Positions 47,365 to 57,062 are shown, counted from the stretch's first letter. The stretch: DNA of 64,000 nt from Bacillus kwashiorkori (GCF_001375515.1 NZ_CTDX01000016.1:124001-188000); one strand, 5' to 3'. The notes: a model not told the origin generated them from the sequence alone. Numbers and translations are program-made.

Positions 47365-47748
47365 ATGGAAACAGTGGGTCGACATGTCATTGCAGAATTA
47401 TGGGGTTGTAACTTCGAAAAGCTCAATGACATTGATAAAATTGAAAAGATTTTTGTGGAAGCTGCATTAAAATCAGGAGCAGAAATTCGTGAAGTTGCTT
47501 TTCATAAATTTGCTCCACAAGGTGTGAGTGGTGTCGTTATTATTTCAGAATCGCACTTGACCATTCATACATTTCCAGAACATGGATACGCTAGTATCGA
47601 TGTATATACTTGTGGTGATTTAGATCCGACAATTGCAGCAAATTACATTGCCGAAAGCTTAGAAGCAAATTCCCGGGAAACGGTGGAATTGCCTAGAGGA
47701 ATGGGCCCAGTTCAAGTGAAAAAGGTTAGAGACTCCTTTGTTTACTAA
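47365..47748 (+). CDS. speD: S-adenosylmethionine decarboxylase proenzyme
   Basis: The 127-residue product is the small prokaryotic type. It self-cleaves between E62 and S63 ([14 protein letters not shown]) to form the pyruvoyl cofactor; H68 and C83 of the processing and catalytic set are present. It supplies decarboxylated SAM for spermidine synthesis. AAAAGGGGGGG precedes the ATG. It follows gapB and precedes nrdR, and has its own promoter, a structured leader and a terminator. No speE is in the window. Confidence 0.95.
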   Translation: METVGRHVIAELWGCNFEKLNDIDKIEKIFVEAALKSGAEIREVAFHKFAPQGVSGVVIISESHLTIHTFPEHGYASIDVYTCGDLDPTIAANYIAESLEANSRETVELPRGMGPVQVKKVRDSFVY

Positions 47749-47794
47749 GGCTCTTTTCAAAATGAACGTTGTTTTTTAAAAAAGTATTAATCCA

Positions 47795-47828
47795 GGTGTT
47801 GTATATTTACGTACAATGCCTTTTTTTA
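47795..47828 (+). terminator. terminator of speD
   Basis: GGTGTTGTA (47795-47803) pairs with TACAATGCC (47812-47820) with wobble, followed by TTTTTTT. Confidence 0.8.
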
Positions 47829-47906
47829 TTTAGTGAAAATGTAGTAAAATAATAATATATTTAAGAAAAAGTTATAAATAATAGAGAAGAGAGAGGTAAA
47901 TATTTT

Positions 47907-48296
47907 ATGAGTAGAAAAAAATCTATATTCCAACGTTTTCATAAACAACTTGAAACGAGAGACGACCATTTTGATGATGAATTAAGAAGCCATTATTATA
48001 AAACATCTTTTGATAAAGTTTTTCAAGCCGTAACAGAAGTGTTTCAAAAAGATCAAACAATGGAGATTTCTTCCACTTCAAAAGAAAGAGGAGAATTAGC
48101 CATTCACATGAAAAAAAATCCACATGCATTTATCGTAGTAACGGTTATTCAAACCCGTCCATTTGAAACTGCTGTAGATTTCATGGTATCTTCTGATAAG
48201 TTTTCCATTATTGGACTTTACCCAGCATTAAAAAAAATAGTCGTTGGATTATATAAAGAATTGGATAAAAAGCTACCATCCATTGGCGTTAAATGA
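47907..48296 (+). CDS. conserved hypothetical cytosolic protein upstream of nrdR
   Basis: The product is 129 residues, soluble, with a basic N-terminus (SRKKSIFQRFHKQLE), an acidic D/E patch (residues 18-26) and a C-terminal half that looks like a small alpha/beta fold with hydrophobic strands (AFIVVTVIQ, AVDFMVSS) and a helix. I can name no domain; similar genes are found before nrdR in other Bacillaceae, usually called cytosolic protein. AGAGAGAGG precedes the ATG. It may be co-expressed with nrdR, 69 bp downstream. Confidence 0.75.
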   Translation: MSRKKSIFQRFHKQLETRDDHFDDELRSHYYKTSFDKVFQAVTEVFQKDQTMEISSTSKERGELAIHMKKNPHAFIVVTVIQTRPFETAVDFMVSSDKFSIIGLYPALKKIVVGLYKELDKKLPSIGVK

Positions 48297-48365
48297 CAAA
48301 TACCTCAGTAAGCTCTTAAGTTCTATAGAATGAGAGAAAATATAATTTAGTCGGAGGTGTTATCT

Positions 48366-48833
48366 TTGAGATGTCCAACATGCTCATCTGCTAACTCAAG
48401 AGTTATTGATTCTAGACCAGTGGATGAAGGCCGTTCCATTAGAAGACGGAGAGAATGTGAAGATTGCAGTTATCGATTTACAACATTTGAAAGGGTTGAA
48501 GAGTATCCGCTAATTGTTATAAAAAAAGGCGGTACCCGTGAGGAATTTAGTAGAGATAAAATATTGCGCGGATTAATTAAAGCGTGTGAAAAACGTCCAG
48601 TAACATTAAATCAATTAGAGAATATTACAATGGAAGTAGAAAAAGAACTACGAAATATTGGGATTCGTGAAGTAAAAAGCGAATCTATAGGTGAAATGGT
48701 GATGGACAAGCTAGCGAAAATCGATGAAGTATCCTATGTTCGTTTTGCTTCCGTTTATCGTCAATTTAAAGATATTAATGTATTTATTGATGAACTGAAG
48801 GAGTTACTTAGGAAAGACGGAAACGAAAAATGA
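48366..48833 (+). CDS. nrdR: ribonucleotide reductase regulator NrdR
   Basis: The 155-residue product represses ribonucleotide reductase genes when dATP is bound. The zinc ribbon is C3-x2-C6 and C31-x2-C34, and an ATP-cone domain covers about 46-136 ([20 protein letters not shown]). TTG 48366 gives the canonical MRCPTC start and has GGAGGTG 6 bp upstream; GTG 48357 overlaps that site. It is the first gene of a replication group with dnaB and dnaI, as in B. subtilis. Confidence 0.95.
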   Translation: MRCPTCSSANSRVIDSRPVDEGRSIRRRRECEDCSYRFTTFERVEEYPLIVIKKGGTREEFSRDKILRGLIKACEKRPVTLNQLENITMEVEKELRNIGIREVKSESIGEMVMDKLAKIDEVSYVRFASVYRQFKDINVFIDELKELLRKDGNEK

Positions 48834-48955
48834 AAAACTGATAGAAGTTAATAATGTAGGTTAATGTATTTGTTGAAAAGTGAGTGCTTGGACCGATAAC
48901 CAACAATTAAGTTTGGAGACGCTTTGTATTAAATAAAATTAATGGGGTTGTTTGT

Positions 48956-50329
48956 ATGGAGCTACATTGGAAAGAATTAATACCTGGTGATCAATATGTC
49001 GTTTCAGTGGATGGCCCTTTTAATGAAGGTGATCGAAAGGTATTAACATTACTTTACCAACCACTCATTGGACCATTATGTATAAGTTTATACATGACAT
49101 TGAAAAATCAGCTGGAGGAGAATCGACTACTTTCAGAACCTGTATCACATTATTTTTTAATGAACATCTTAGATGAAAATTTGAAAAACATTTATTATGC
49201 ACGGTTAAAATTAGAAGCAATCGGTTTACTAGAGACATTTGTAAAAACCGAGGATGAAACACGATCTTTTCTTTATAAGCTAAACGTTCCTTTATCTGCT
49301 AGTCAATTTTTTTCGGATGGCTTATTAAATATATATTTATATCAAAAAATTGGTCGAGACTATTATAATCGGCTTCGTCATTCATTCATTGATAAACCGA
49401 TAAATCTGACGGAATATGAAAAAACAACGAAAGCGTTTCATGAAATTTTCCATTCTGCTAATCCATTGGCAGTAATGAAAAATGCGGATATAGAAATAGA
49501 GAACCCGAACACAATTATACAAAGTAGAGGAGAACCTGCTCCAATCATTATTGAACAAGACTTATTTGATTTTGATTTACTATTCGCTGGGATAAATGAA
49601 CAAATTGTTCCTTTAAATGCTTTTACACCACAAGTGAAACATGTAATTACAACACTTTCTTTCTTATACGGAATTGATCCGATACAAATGAAACATCTCG
49701 TAATTGAAGCTAGAACGGAACAACATACGATAGATATTGAAAAGTTACGGAAAGCTGCAAGGGATTGGTATTCCATTGAACATTATAACAAATTACCGCA
49801 ATTAGTAGATCGTATTCAATCCCCAGTTTATCATTCCGCTATTGATCAACCGAGAACACAGGAAGAACGATTAATTCGTTATTTAGAAACAGTGAGCCCG
49901 AGAAAATTGTTAGAAGATTTATCTGATGGCTCTGAACCAAGCACATCGGACATTCGGCTAATTGAAGAAGTGATGTTAAAGCAAAAACTAACACCGGGTG
50001 TCACCAATGTACTTATTCAATACTGTTTATTAAGAACGGATATGAAGCTTCAAAAAACATATGTTGAAAAAATTGCATCTCATTGGTCGCGAAAAAAAAT
50101 AAAAACTGTTCCAGAAGCAATGGAATTAGCGAAAAACGAACACCGCCAATATATTGAATGGCAACAAACGAAAAAAGAGAAGAAACAGCCTGTAACAAGA
50201 AAACCAATCCGTACCGAAAAAGTACCAAGCTGGTTCGATAACAAAGAAACAACAGAGACGCCAATAGACATAGAAAAATTCGAAGAAGAAAAACGAAAAA
50301 TGGAAGAACGCTTAAAAAAATATAAGTGA
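48956..50329 (+). CDS. dnaB: replication initiation and membrane attachment protein DnaB
   Basis: The 457-residue product is the Firmicute DnaB (not the helicase), needed with DnaD and DnaI to load the replicative helicase at oriC. It has an N-terminal DnaD-like domain (DRKVLTLLYQPLIGPLCISLYMTL), a central DDBH2 domain near residues 300-395 and a charged C-terminal tail. The length is close to the B. subtilis protein. The ribosome binding site is weak (GGGG). dnaI follows 41 bp downstream. Confidence 0.93.
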   Translation: MELHWKELIPGDQYVVSVDGPFNEGDRKVLTLLYQPLIGPLCISLYMTLKNQLEENRLLSEPVSHYFLMNILDENLKNIYYARLKLEAIGLLETFVKTEDETRSFLYKLNVPLSASQFFSDGLLNIYLYQKIGRDYYNRLRHSFIDKPINLTEYEKTTKAFHEIFHSANPLAVMKNADIEIENPNTIIQSRGEPAPIIIEQDLFDFDLLFAGINEQIVPLNAFTPQVKHVITTLSFLYGIDPIQMKHLVIEARTEQHTIDIEKLRKAARDWYSIEHYNKLPQLVDRIQSPVYHSAIDQPRTQEERLIRYLETVSPRKLLEDLSDGSEPSTSDIRLIEEVMLKQKLTPGVTNVLIQYCLLRTDMKLQKTYVEKIASHWSRKKIKTVPEAMELAKNEHRQYIEWQQTKKEKKQPVTRKPIRTEKVPSWFDNKETTETPIDIEKFEEEKRKMEERLKKYK

Positions 50330-50370
50330 AGTCCACCCGTTTAGTAGAGTTAGAAAAAAGGAGGTGCGAG

Positions 50371-51303
50371 ATGGAGAAAATAAGCGATACGTTAAAAAAA
50401 TTTAAAGGTCGTGATCATATTCAAAATCGCCTTGCAGCGATGCGTGAAGAAATATTGGCGAATGAAGATGTCCGCCGCTTTATTGCCGAAAATAAGAATC
50501 AAGTAACCATGAAAATGATTGACCAAAGTTTAAATAAATTATATGAATTTATTTCACAAATAAAAGAAAATAAAGAAAATCATACGTTAGCAGAATGTCC
50601 AAACTTAATTCCAGGATATGAACCGAAACTTATTATTAACAGGAATGTCATTGATATAAAATATGTTCCATGTAAATGTAAAATCGTAGCAGACGAACTT
50701 AAAAGTAGAGAAAAGTTAATCCAGTGCATCCATATTCCGAAAGAAATTGTCGAAGCAACGATGAGTGAGGTTATTCTTGATACCCCAAACCGGATTAAAG
50801 CAATTGATAAAATAGAACAGTTTATTACGGAATATGAAATAGGTAATTTTCGAAAAGGTTTGTATTTATACGGACCATTTGGAACAGGAAAGACGTATTT
50901 ATTAGGTGTAGTCGCAAATGAATTGCAAAAGAAAAATATTGCTTCCACCATTGTCTACGTCCCCGAATTTATTCGGGAAATGAAACAAGCAATCAGTGAT
51001 GGTAATTTGGATAATAAAATTAATGCACTCAAAACAGCTCCATTATTAATGTTTGATGATATAGGGGCAGAAACAGTTTCTAGTTGGGTTCGTGATGAAG
51101 TGATAGGACCGATTCTTCAATATCGAATGCTGGAGAAATTACCGACATTTTTCACTTCTAATTTTGATTTAACAGAATTGGAACACCATTTAACATATTC
51201 TCAACGTGGTGAAGAAGAAAAAGTTAAGGCGCGACGCATCATTGAAAGAATACAATTTTTATCAGAACCGATAATGATTGACGGAAAAAATAAAAGAAAT
51301 TAA
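50371..51303 (+). CDS. dnaI: primosomal protein DnaI (helicase loader)
   Basis: The 310-residue AAA+ protein loads the DnaC helicase. An N-terminal helicase-binding domain (about 1-105, with a cysteine/histidine zinc site CPN...CKCKI...CIHIP) precedes the ATPase core: Walker A in LYGPFGTGKTYLL, Walker B in LLMFDDIGAE, and sensor I in TFFTSNFD. ATG 50371 has AAGGAGGTG upstream and gives the known size; the open frame further upstream runs into dnaB. Confidence 0.95.
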   Translation: MEKISDTLKKFKGRDHIQNRLAAMREEILANEDVRRFIAENKNQVTMKMIDQSLNKLYEFISQIKENKENHTLAECPNLIPGYEPKLIINRNVIDIKYVPCKCKIVADELKSREKLIQCIHIPKEIVEATMSEVILDTPNRIKAIDKIEQFITEYEIGNFRKGLYLYGPFGTGKTYLLGVVANELQKKNIASTIVYVPEFIREMKQAISDGNLDNKINALKTAPLLMFDDIGAETVSSWVRDEVIGPILQYRMLEKLPTFFTSNFDLTELEHHLTYSQRGEEEKVKARRIIERIQFLSEPIMIDGKNKRN

Positions 51304-51340
51304 TCACCTTTGAAAATAATATCAAATTAACTTCTAAATT

Positions 51341-51399
51341 GACCAAGCTCCCCATATATATGAAACAGGAATTCCTCATAGGGGGGACAAAGCTTGGTC
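51341..51399 (+). other. terminator-like hairpin that includes the ytxC start
   Basis: GACCAAGCT (51341-51349) pairs perfectly with AGCTTGGTC (51391-51399), with CCCC against GGGG further in, and TTTTTTTT follows. It looks like the terminator of dnaI, yet its right arm contains the ytxC TTG start codon (51394-51396), and the GGGGGG of the ribosome binding site lies in the stem. Confidence 0.75.
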
Positions 51400-52251
51400 A
51401 TTTTTTTTGATAATCATAATGATATCCAATATTTATACGTGATATTGCAGAAGCAAAAGTTGAACGTTCAAAAAAGACAACTGGAACTTATCATTCAGCA
51501 TGAAATAAATGAACAAAATGTTATTTTTAAAAAGCTGCACTATGCATTGAAAAAATTAATAATGGAAAAAAAACGTAATGAAATTTGTAAAAAAATTTTA
51601 CAAGAAGACTATTTTTACCATGATCCAAATGAACAGGAACAAATCATTCAAATGCTACAATCGATATTAACAGGAAAAAGAAAAGACTTATATATCGAGA
51701 CTGATTTCGTTCAACTTCAAGAAAAAGTGGATGATGCCATAATAGAGGTGTTGCAATTAAACACATCCTTCTCATTTGATGCTTTTCTCACCTTCAGACT
51801 TCGTTTTTATGTAGAAAAATTTCCGACATTACTTGAAACTGCCATTGATGAATACAAGCTAGAGCAAGAATACCAAATGTTTATCCATTTTTTACGAGGA
51901 TTTTTAACTGGCAGAAAGTCACAAATGGATTGTGTGTATATAATTAATGAAGAAGATTTTATTTTCTTAGATGAAAAAAAGCAACAAATGAAACGTTCTG
52001 ATTTAAATCGGCGGATTGATCGGAAATTAATTTCAAACCATCCAATCTATGTTGATTCTACAACGATTGCACCGTTAATCTCGCTTGCACCGAAGCAAAT
52101 ATTTTTATACACAAATAATCCGGATCAAGGCATTATCCAAACATTGAAAAATGTATTTGAAGAAAAATTAATCGTCTTGCCATTACAATCAATAGCGGAA
52201 TTGAAAAAGATGATAAAAAATCCTTGCTTTTTATCTCGTGAAAAACTATAA
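51394..52251 (+). CDS. ytxC: sporulation protein YtxC
   Basis: The 285-residue product is a charged, soluble, mostly helical protein matching the YtxC family, found only in spore formers; the molecular role is unknown. It starts at TTG 51394 (GGGGGGAC upstream), and that start lies inside a terminator-like hairpin. Its 3' end overlaps the thrS promoter. It follows dnaI as in B. subtilis. Confidence 0.85.
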   Translation: MVIFFDNHNDIQYLYVILQKQKLNVQKRQLELIIQHEINEQNVIFKKLHYALKKLIMEKKRNEICKKILQEDYFYHDPNEQEQIIQMLQSILTGKRKDLYIETDFVQLQEKVDDAIIEVLQLNTSFSFDAFLTFRLRFYVEKFPTLLETAIDEYKLEQEYQMFIHFLRGFLTGRKSQMDCVYIINEEDFIFLDEKKQQMKRSDLNRRIDRKLISNHPIYVDSTTIAPLISLAPKQIFLYTNNPDQGIIQTLKNVFEEKLIVLPLQSIAELKKMIKNPCFLSREKL

Positions 52252-52252
52252 T
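52224..52252 (+). promoter_or_regulatory. sigma-A promoter of thrS
   Basis: TTGCTT (52224-52229) and TATAAT (52247-52252) are separated by 17 bp, inside the last codons of ytxC. The T-box leader follows. Confidence 0.65.
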
Positions 52253-52289
52253 AATACATAATTTAATCGGAATAAACGAAAAGTGATGC

Positions 52290-52545
52290 AAAGGACATGG
52301 GTTTTTTATTACGGTTTCCAGAGAGGGAAGCATTGGTGAAAACTTCCTAACACGAATAAAAAGCTTACCACCTTTAAACTGCAGTTATGAAAAAGTGAGA
52401 AACTTGAGTATTATCTGCCGGCAACAACCGTTACTGTACTGAGTCGTCTTATTTTCTTGGTTTTTTTCAGAGAATTCTGACGAGAATCAGGGTGGAACCA
52501 CGGGTATAATTTAACTCGTCCCTATATGAGGGACGGGTTTTTTAT
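52290..52545 (+). promoter_or_regulatory. T-box leader of thrS
   Basis: The T-box core AGGGTGGAACCACGG is at 52489-52503, whose TGGA bases pair with uncharged tRNA. The leader holds a stem I region (AGAGAGGGAAGC...), with ACC near 52367 as a plausible threonine specifier. The terminator ACTCGTCCC...GGGACGGGT with a T-run ends at about 52543. Charged tRNA-Thr allows termination and uncharged tRNA-Thr promotes read-through. Class and gene agree with B. subtilis thrS. Confidence 0.92.
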
Positions 52546-52662
52546 TTTCCCAAACTTTGCATTTACAATTATTTCGGAATGGAAAGATGTGTTTGTACGA
52601 TAAAAACTTTATCGGAACAAAACGGATTTTGAAATGTTTTTCACTAAAAGGAGGATTTTACA

Positions 52663-54603
52663 ATGTCTGAAATGATTCAAGTTACTTTCCCAGATGGAGC
52701 AGTGAAGGAGTTTCCAAGAAGTACAACAACAGAAGATATTGCTGCATCGATTTCCCCAGGATTAAAGAAAAAGGCATTGGCTGGAAAATATAACGGTGAA
52801 CTAGTGGATTTACGCACACCGCTTGAAGCTGATGGTGCTATACAAATAATTACTGAACAAGACGATGAGGCATTGGAAATCATGCGCCACAGCACTGCCC
52901 ACTTAATGGCACAAGCGATTAAACGTTTATTTAAAAACGTTAAACTCGGTGTTGGTCCAGTTATTGAAAATGGGTTTTATTATGATATGGACCTCGAGGA
53001 ATCAATCACACCAGAGGATTTACCAGCAATTGAAAAAGAAATGAAAAAAATAATTAATGAAAATTTAGAGATTCACCGTAAAGTCGTTAGTCGGGAAGAA
53101 GCAATCCGCATGTATCAAGAAATTGGCGATGAATATAAATTAGAACTTATTGAAGCAATTCCTGACGGAGAATCGGTCACTATTTATGCACAAGGGGAGT
53201 TTTTTGATTTATGCCGTGGTATTCACGTCCCTTCAACAGGAAAAATTAAAGAATTTAAATTATTAACTATTGCTGGTGCTTATTGGCGGGGTGATAGCAA
53301 TAATAAAATGTTGCAACGAATTTATGGAACAGCATTTTTCAAAAAGGCTGATTTAGAGGCCCATTTAAAAATGATAGAAGAGGCTAAAGAGCGAGATCAT
53401 CGGAAGCTCGGTAAAGAATTAGAAATATTTGCTATCAACCAACTAGTTGGTCAAGGTCTTCCATTATGGCTTCCAAAAGGAGCAACTGTGCGCCGGACAA
53501 TCGAACGTTATATCGTTGATAAAGAAATTAGCCTTGGTTATGATCACGTTTATACACCAGTTCTTGCCAATGTCGATTTGTATAAAACGAGCGGCCACTG
53601 GGATCATTACCATGAAGATATGTATCCACCAATGGATATGGGCGATGGGGAGGAATTAGTCTTGCGACCGATGAACTGCCCACATCATATGATGGTTTAT
53701 AAAAATTCCATGCATTCTTACCGCGAACTGCCAATTCGAATTGCAGAACTTGGTACAATGCATCGTTATGAAATGAGTGGAGCTTTGTCAGGTCTTCAAC
53801 GGGTACGTGGAATGACGTTAAATGATGCCCATATTTTTGTTCGGCCAGACCAAATTCAAGAGGAATTCAAACGAGTAGTTGAGTTAATTATGGAAGTATA
53901 TAAAGACTTTAACATCACAGATTATTCATTCCGATTAAGTTACCGTGACCCAGAAGATACGGAAAAATATTTTGACGATGATGAGATGTGGGAAAAGGCG
54001 CAAAGTATGCTGAAGTCGGCAATGGATGACTTACAGTTGAATTATTTCGAGGCAGAGGGAGAAGCTGCTTTCTATGGTCCAAAACTCGATGTTCAAGTAA
54101 AGACAGCAATTGGAAAAGAGGAAACTTTGTCTACAGTTCAATTGGACTTCCTACTACCTGAACGGTTTGATCTAACTTATATTGGCGAAGATGGCAAACC
54201 ACATCGACCAGTCGTCATTCATCGTGGTGTCGTTTCCACGATGGAACGTTTCGTCGCTTATTTAATCGAAGAATATAAAGGAGCTTTCCCAACATGGCTT
54301 GCACCAGTTCAAGTACAAGTTATTCCAGTTTCTCCAGAAGTTCATTTTGATTATGCTAAATCTGTCCAAGAAGAGTTGAAACGTGCTGGAATTCGAGTTG
54401 AACTAGATACTCGTGAGGAGAAAATTGGCTATAAAATTCGTGAAGCTCAAATTCAAAAAATCCCATATATGCTTGTTGTCGGTGATAAAGAAGTAGCAGA
54501 ACAAGCGGTGAACGTCCGGAAGTATGGTGAGCAAAAATCAGAAACAGTGTCATTTGCCAACTTCCTTGAACTTATTAAAAAAGAAGTAAACATATTGAAG
54601 TAA
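52663..54603 (+). CDS. thrS: threonyl-tRNA synthetase
   Basis: The 646-residue product has a TGS domain (1-62), the editing domain with [10 protein letters not shown] and the [10 protein letters not shown] segment, the class II catalytic core with the zinc ligands in RPMNCPHHM and VIHRG and motif 2 in [10 protein letters not shown], and the anticodon-binding domain (about 540-646). It charges tRNA-Thr and hydrolyses Ser-tRNA-Thr. AGGAGG precedes the ATG. Expression is controlled by the T-box upstream. Confidence 0.98.
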   Translation: MSEMIQVTFPDGAVKEFPRSTTTEDIAASISPGLKKKALAGKYNGELVDLRTPLEADGAIQIITEQDDEALEIMRHSTAHLMAQAIKRLFKNVKLGVGPVIENGFYYDMDLEESITPEDLPAIEKEMKKIINENLEIHRKVVSREEAIRMYQEIGDEYKLELIEAIPDGESVTIYAQGEFFDLCRGIHVPSTGKIKEFKLLTIAGAYWRGDSNNKMLQRIYGTAFFKKADLEAHLKMIEEAKERDHRKLGKELEIFAINQLVGQGLPLWLPKGATVRRTIERYIVDKEISLGYDHVYTPVLANVDLYKTSGHWDHYHEDMYPPMDMGDGEELVLRPMNCPHHMMVYKNSMHSYRELPIRIAELGTMHRYEMSGALSGLQRVRGMTLNDAHIFVRPDQIQEEFKRVVELIMEVYKDFNITDYSFRLSYRDPEDTEKYFDDDEMWEKAQSMLKSAMDDLQLNYFEAEGEAAFYGPKLDVQVKTAIGKEETLSTVQLDFLLPERFDLTYIGEDGKPHRPVVIHRGVVSTMERFVAYLIEEYKGAFPTWLAPVQVQVIPVSPEVHFDYAKSVQEELKRAGIRVELDTREEKIGYKIREAQIQKIPYMLVVGDKEVAEQAVNVRKYGEQKSETVSFANFLELIKKEVNILK

Positions 54604-54647
54604 GTTTTTAGATAAAATTATGGTTTGCTTAGTGGTTGATTTAAATG

Positions 54648-54680
54648 ATCGTCTCGAGATAACGGGGCGATTTTTTTTCA
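54648..54680 (+). terminator. terminator of thrS
   Basis: ATCGTCTCG (54648-54656) pairs with CGGGGCGAT (54663-54671) using G-U wobble, followed by TTTTTTT. Confidence 0.85.
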
Positions 54681-54804
54681 CAGTTTTTTACTGAAGAGGT
54701 TTAAAATCATAACGGGATGAAAAAGGTAAAATATTCATTATTTAGGAAAAAATCTATTCATTCCCGGTTCTATAAGATAAATGAAAAAAGAGAAGGGTGA
54801 AGTA

Positions 54805-55566
54805 ATGTTAAAATATCCGGTGCAGACAAGTTTAGAAGATAAGCTAAAAATTGTCGAGAAAATTAAAGATAATTATTTAAATCAATATAGAGCGCACATA
54901 ATAGCAATCGGAGTATATGGTTCTATAGGAAAAAATATAGCTGGGCCGTATTCAGATATAGAAATACATATTGTAATTGAAGAAGAGGCAATTGTGGCAG
55001 AATATGAATTTATTTACGAAAATATTAAAATTGAAATCGATGTGAACACGAAATCACAACTGCTAAAAGAAGCGCAAACGATTGATGAAATGTGGCCGAT
55101 TGTTGCAGGTTCTTATGCAGAAGTGTTGAAAATTTATGATCCTACAGATTTTTTTTCTGAACTTAAAACAACGGTTTTAACATATGACGAAGCAAAGTTT
55201 ACAAATGCCATCCGCCAATTTATGATTGATGAACTATACGAAACGATGGGGAAAATTAGAAATAATTGGTACAATGGAAATCTCAATTATTTGCCTCAAG
55301 GAGCAATGGATTTTGCTTGGGAAATCGCCGTATTAATCGGCCTTGTGAATAAGAAGTACTATACAACAAGGGCAACTACTCTGCAAGAATCATTAAAAAT
55401 GAAATACATACCGGAACACTATCATGAACTCGTTACACTTATTTTAGAGGGTGATCTTCAAAATAAAGAAAAACTATATAAGTACTGTGAATCCGTTTGG
55501 ACGGCTGTTAATCAATGGTTAACAAAACGTGGTATTCAATATTTTGTAAATGAACTTCCTTGTTAA
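54805..55566 (+). CDS. ANT(4')-like (kanamycin) nucleotidyltransferase homologue
   Basis: The 253-residue product matches aminoglycoside 4'-nucleotidyltransferase over its whole length and has the same size. The catalytic loop reads GVYGSIGKNIAGPYSDIEIHIV, with D51 and E53 corresponding to the metal-binding D49/E51 of the S. aureus enzyme; E77 (IKIEIDV) and the general base E143 (IDELYE) are also kept, as is the C-terminal helical domain. Known enzymes adenylylate the 4'-OH of kanamycin or tobramycin. The identity looks moderate, so resistance is not assured and a housekeeping substrate is possible. ATG 54805 has AAGGGTGA upstream. It stands between thrS and infC with no mobile element. Confidence 0.8.
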   Translation: MLKYPVQTSLEDKLKIVEKIKDNYLNQYRAHIIAIGVYGSIGKNIAGPYSDIEIHIVIEEEAIVAEYEFIYENIKIEIDVNTKSQLLKEAQTIDEMWPIVAGSYAEVLKIYDPTDFFSELKTTVLTYDEAKFTNAIRQFMIDELYETMGKIRNNWYNGNLNYLPQGAMDFAWEIAVLIGLVNKKYYTTRATTLQESLKMKYIPEHYHELVTLILEGDLQNKEKLYKYCESVWTAVNQWLTKRGIQYFVNELPC

Positions 55567-55651
55567 GCTCTAATATAGTAAAAATAAAATTATCTATTGT
55601 CAGCGACGTTTTTTTTTGTTATATTATTACTTGTGTTTTAAAAAAACGAAT

Positions 55652-55680
55652 TTGACATCATGTCTGACATATGCTATATT
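55652..55680 (+). promoter_or_regulatory. sigma-A promoter of infC-rpmI-rplT
   Basis: TTGACA (55652-55657) and TATATT (55675-55680) are separated by exactly 17 bp. The predicted start near 55687 leaves a leader of about 235 nt. Confidence 0.85.
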
Positions 55681-55686
55681 AAGTGA

Positions 55687-55922
55687 AGTGAATTGAATAC
55701 AGTTTGTGGATAAGAAGAGGCACCCGCTTCTCACCTGAAAAGACGCTTTCAAAGCTGTTAACAGGTTAAAACAACAAAACTTATTTGTATATATACAGAT
55801 ATGCTGTGCGGGTGTTCGACCTGCACTTTTTTATTGCCTGAAAATGGCAGTAACCGGTTTAGCGAATACTTTCTTTCCCCCAAACGAACGTATTCAAGAA
55901 TATCCCTTGGAGGTGTCTTAAT
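55687..55922 (+). ncRNA. L20 leader RNA of infC-rpmI-rplT
   Basis: The AGAAGAGGCACCCGCTTCTC segment near 55712 matches the start of the L20 leader found before infC operons of low-GC Gram-positives. An attenuator hairpin, GTGCGGGT (55806-55813) with ACCTGCAC (55819-55826) and a TTTTTT run, lies within the leader. Ribosomal protein L20 binds such leaders and promotes premature termination, giving feedback on the operon. Confidence 0.8.
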
Positions 55923-56438
55923 ATTAGCAAAGATATGTTGGTAAACGAGGGCATTCGTGCTCGCGAACTTCGTGTAATTGATGCGAATGGCGAACAATTG
56001 GGCATTAAATCTAAACAAGAAGCATTAGAAATTGCTTCTAAACGGAACTTGGATCTAGTTCTAGTTGCCCCAAACGCAAAACCACCTGTGGCTAGAGTTA
56101 TGGACTATGGAAAATTCCGTTTCGAGCAACAAAAGAAAGAAAAAGAAGCGAAAAAGAAACAAAAAGTCATCAACATTAAAGAGGTTCGCTTCAGTCCAAC
56201 GATTGACGAACATGATTTTAATACGAAATTACGTAATGCCCGTAAATTCCTTGAAAAAGGCGACAAAGTAAAAGCATCCTTACGTTTTAAAGGGCGCGCC
56301 ATTACTCATAAAGATATTGGTCAAAAAGTACTTGATCGCTTAGCAAAAGAGTGTTCAGATATTGCACAAGTAGAGTCTGCTCCGAAGATGGAAGGACGCA
56401 GTATGTTTCTAGTTTTAGCACCAAAAACAGAAAAGTAA
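55923..56438 (+). CDS. infC: translation initiation factor IF-3
   Basis: The 171-residue product prevents subunit joining and checks the start codon. It has the N-domain ([32 protein letters not shown]), a lysine-rich linker (residues 75-95) and the C-domain ([40 protein letters not shown]). Translation should start at the rare ATT codon 55923: GGAGGTG ends 7 bp upstream, while the first ATG (55935) is 19 bp away and would cut off conserved residues. Non-AUG initiation is the known autoregulatory feature of infC. Confidence 0.95.
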   Translation: MSKDMLVNEGIRARELRVIDANGEQLGIKSKQEALEIASKRNLDLVLVAPNAKPPVARVMDYGKFRFEQQKKEKEAKKKQKVINIKEVRFSPTIDEHDFNTKLRNARKFLEKGDKVKASLRFKGRAITHKDIGQKVLDRLAKECSDIAQVESAPKMEGRSMFLVLAPKTEK

Positions 56439-56461
56439 TGATTTTTAAGGAGGACTAAATT

Positions 56462-56650
56462 ATGCCTAAAATGAAAACTCATCGTGGCTCTGCAAAACGT
56501 TTCAAGAAAACAGGAACTGGCAAATTCAAACGTTCCCATGCATATACAAGCCACTTATTTGCAAATAAATCACAAAAACAAAAACGTAAACTTCGTAAAG
56601 GTGCAGTTGTTTCAACTGGAGACTTCAAACGAATTCGCCATATGATCTAA
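56462..56650 (+). CDS. rpmI: 50S ribosomal protein L35
   Basis: The 62-residue basic protein opens with [21 protein letters not shown] and ends DFKRIRHMI, the L35 hallmarks. AAGGAGG precedes the ATG. It lies between infC and rplT in the standard operon. Confidence 0.98.
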   Translation: MPKMKTHRGSAKRFKKTGTGKFKRSHAYTSHLFANKSQKQKRKLRKGAVVSTGDFKRIRHMI

Positions 56651-56688
56651 TTATTTGACTATGAAGGAAATTTAGGAGGGACTAAATT

Positions 56689-57048
56689 ATGGCACGTGTT
56701 AAAGGCGGTACAGTTACCCGCAAACGTCGTAAAAAAGTTTTAAAGCTAGCAAAAGGTTATACAGGTTCTAAACACCGTTTATATAAAGTAGCAAACCAAC
56801 AAGTAATGAAATCATTAATGTATGCATACCGTGACCGTCGTCAACGGAAACGTGAATTCCGTAAATTATGGATTACACGTATTAATGCAGCAGCACGTAT
56901 GAACGGTCTTTCATATAGCCGTTTAATGCACGGATTAAAACTTGCTGGTATTGAAGTGAACCGTAAAATGCTTGCAGATTTAGCTATTTCTGATGCAAAT
57001 GCGTTCAGCCAACTTGCAAACTCTGCAAAAGAACAATTAAGTAAATAA
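56689..57048 (+). CDS. rplT: 50S ribosomal protein L20
   Basis: The 119-residue product has the extended basic N-terminus ([24 protein letters not shown]) and the globular domain with [24 protein letters not shown]. It is an early-assembly 23S rRNA binder and represses its own operon through the leader. TTAGGAGGG precedes the ATG. A terminator follows. Confidence 0.98.
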   Translation: MARVKGGTVTRKRRKKVLKLAKGYTGSKHRLYKVANQQVMKSLMYAYRDRRQRKREFRKLWITRINAAARMNGLSYSRLMHGLKLAGIEVNRKMLADLAISDANAFSQLANSAKEQLSK

Positions 57049-57062
57049 ATTTACACTCAATA

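Noticed and set aside
47288-47470. Short open frame overlapping the speD leader and start
   Set aside because: It runs out of frame into speD, has no ribosome binding site and overlaps the structured leader.
54781-55566. The ANT(4')-like gene as a recent plasmid or transposon acquisition
   Set aside because: No insertion sequence, integrase or direct repeats flank it, and base composition resembles its neighbours.
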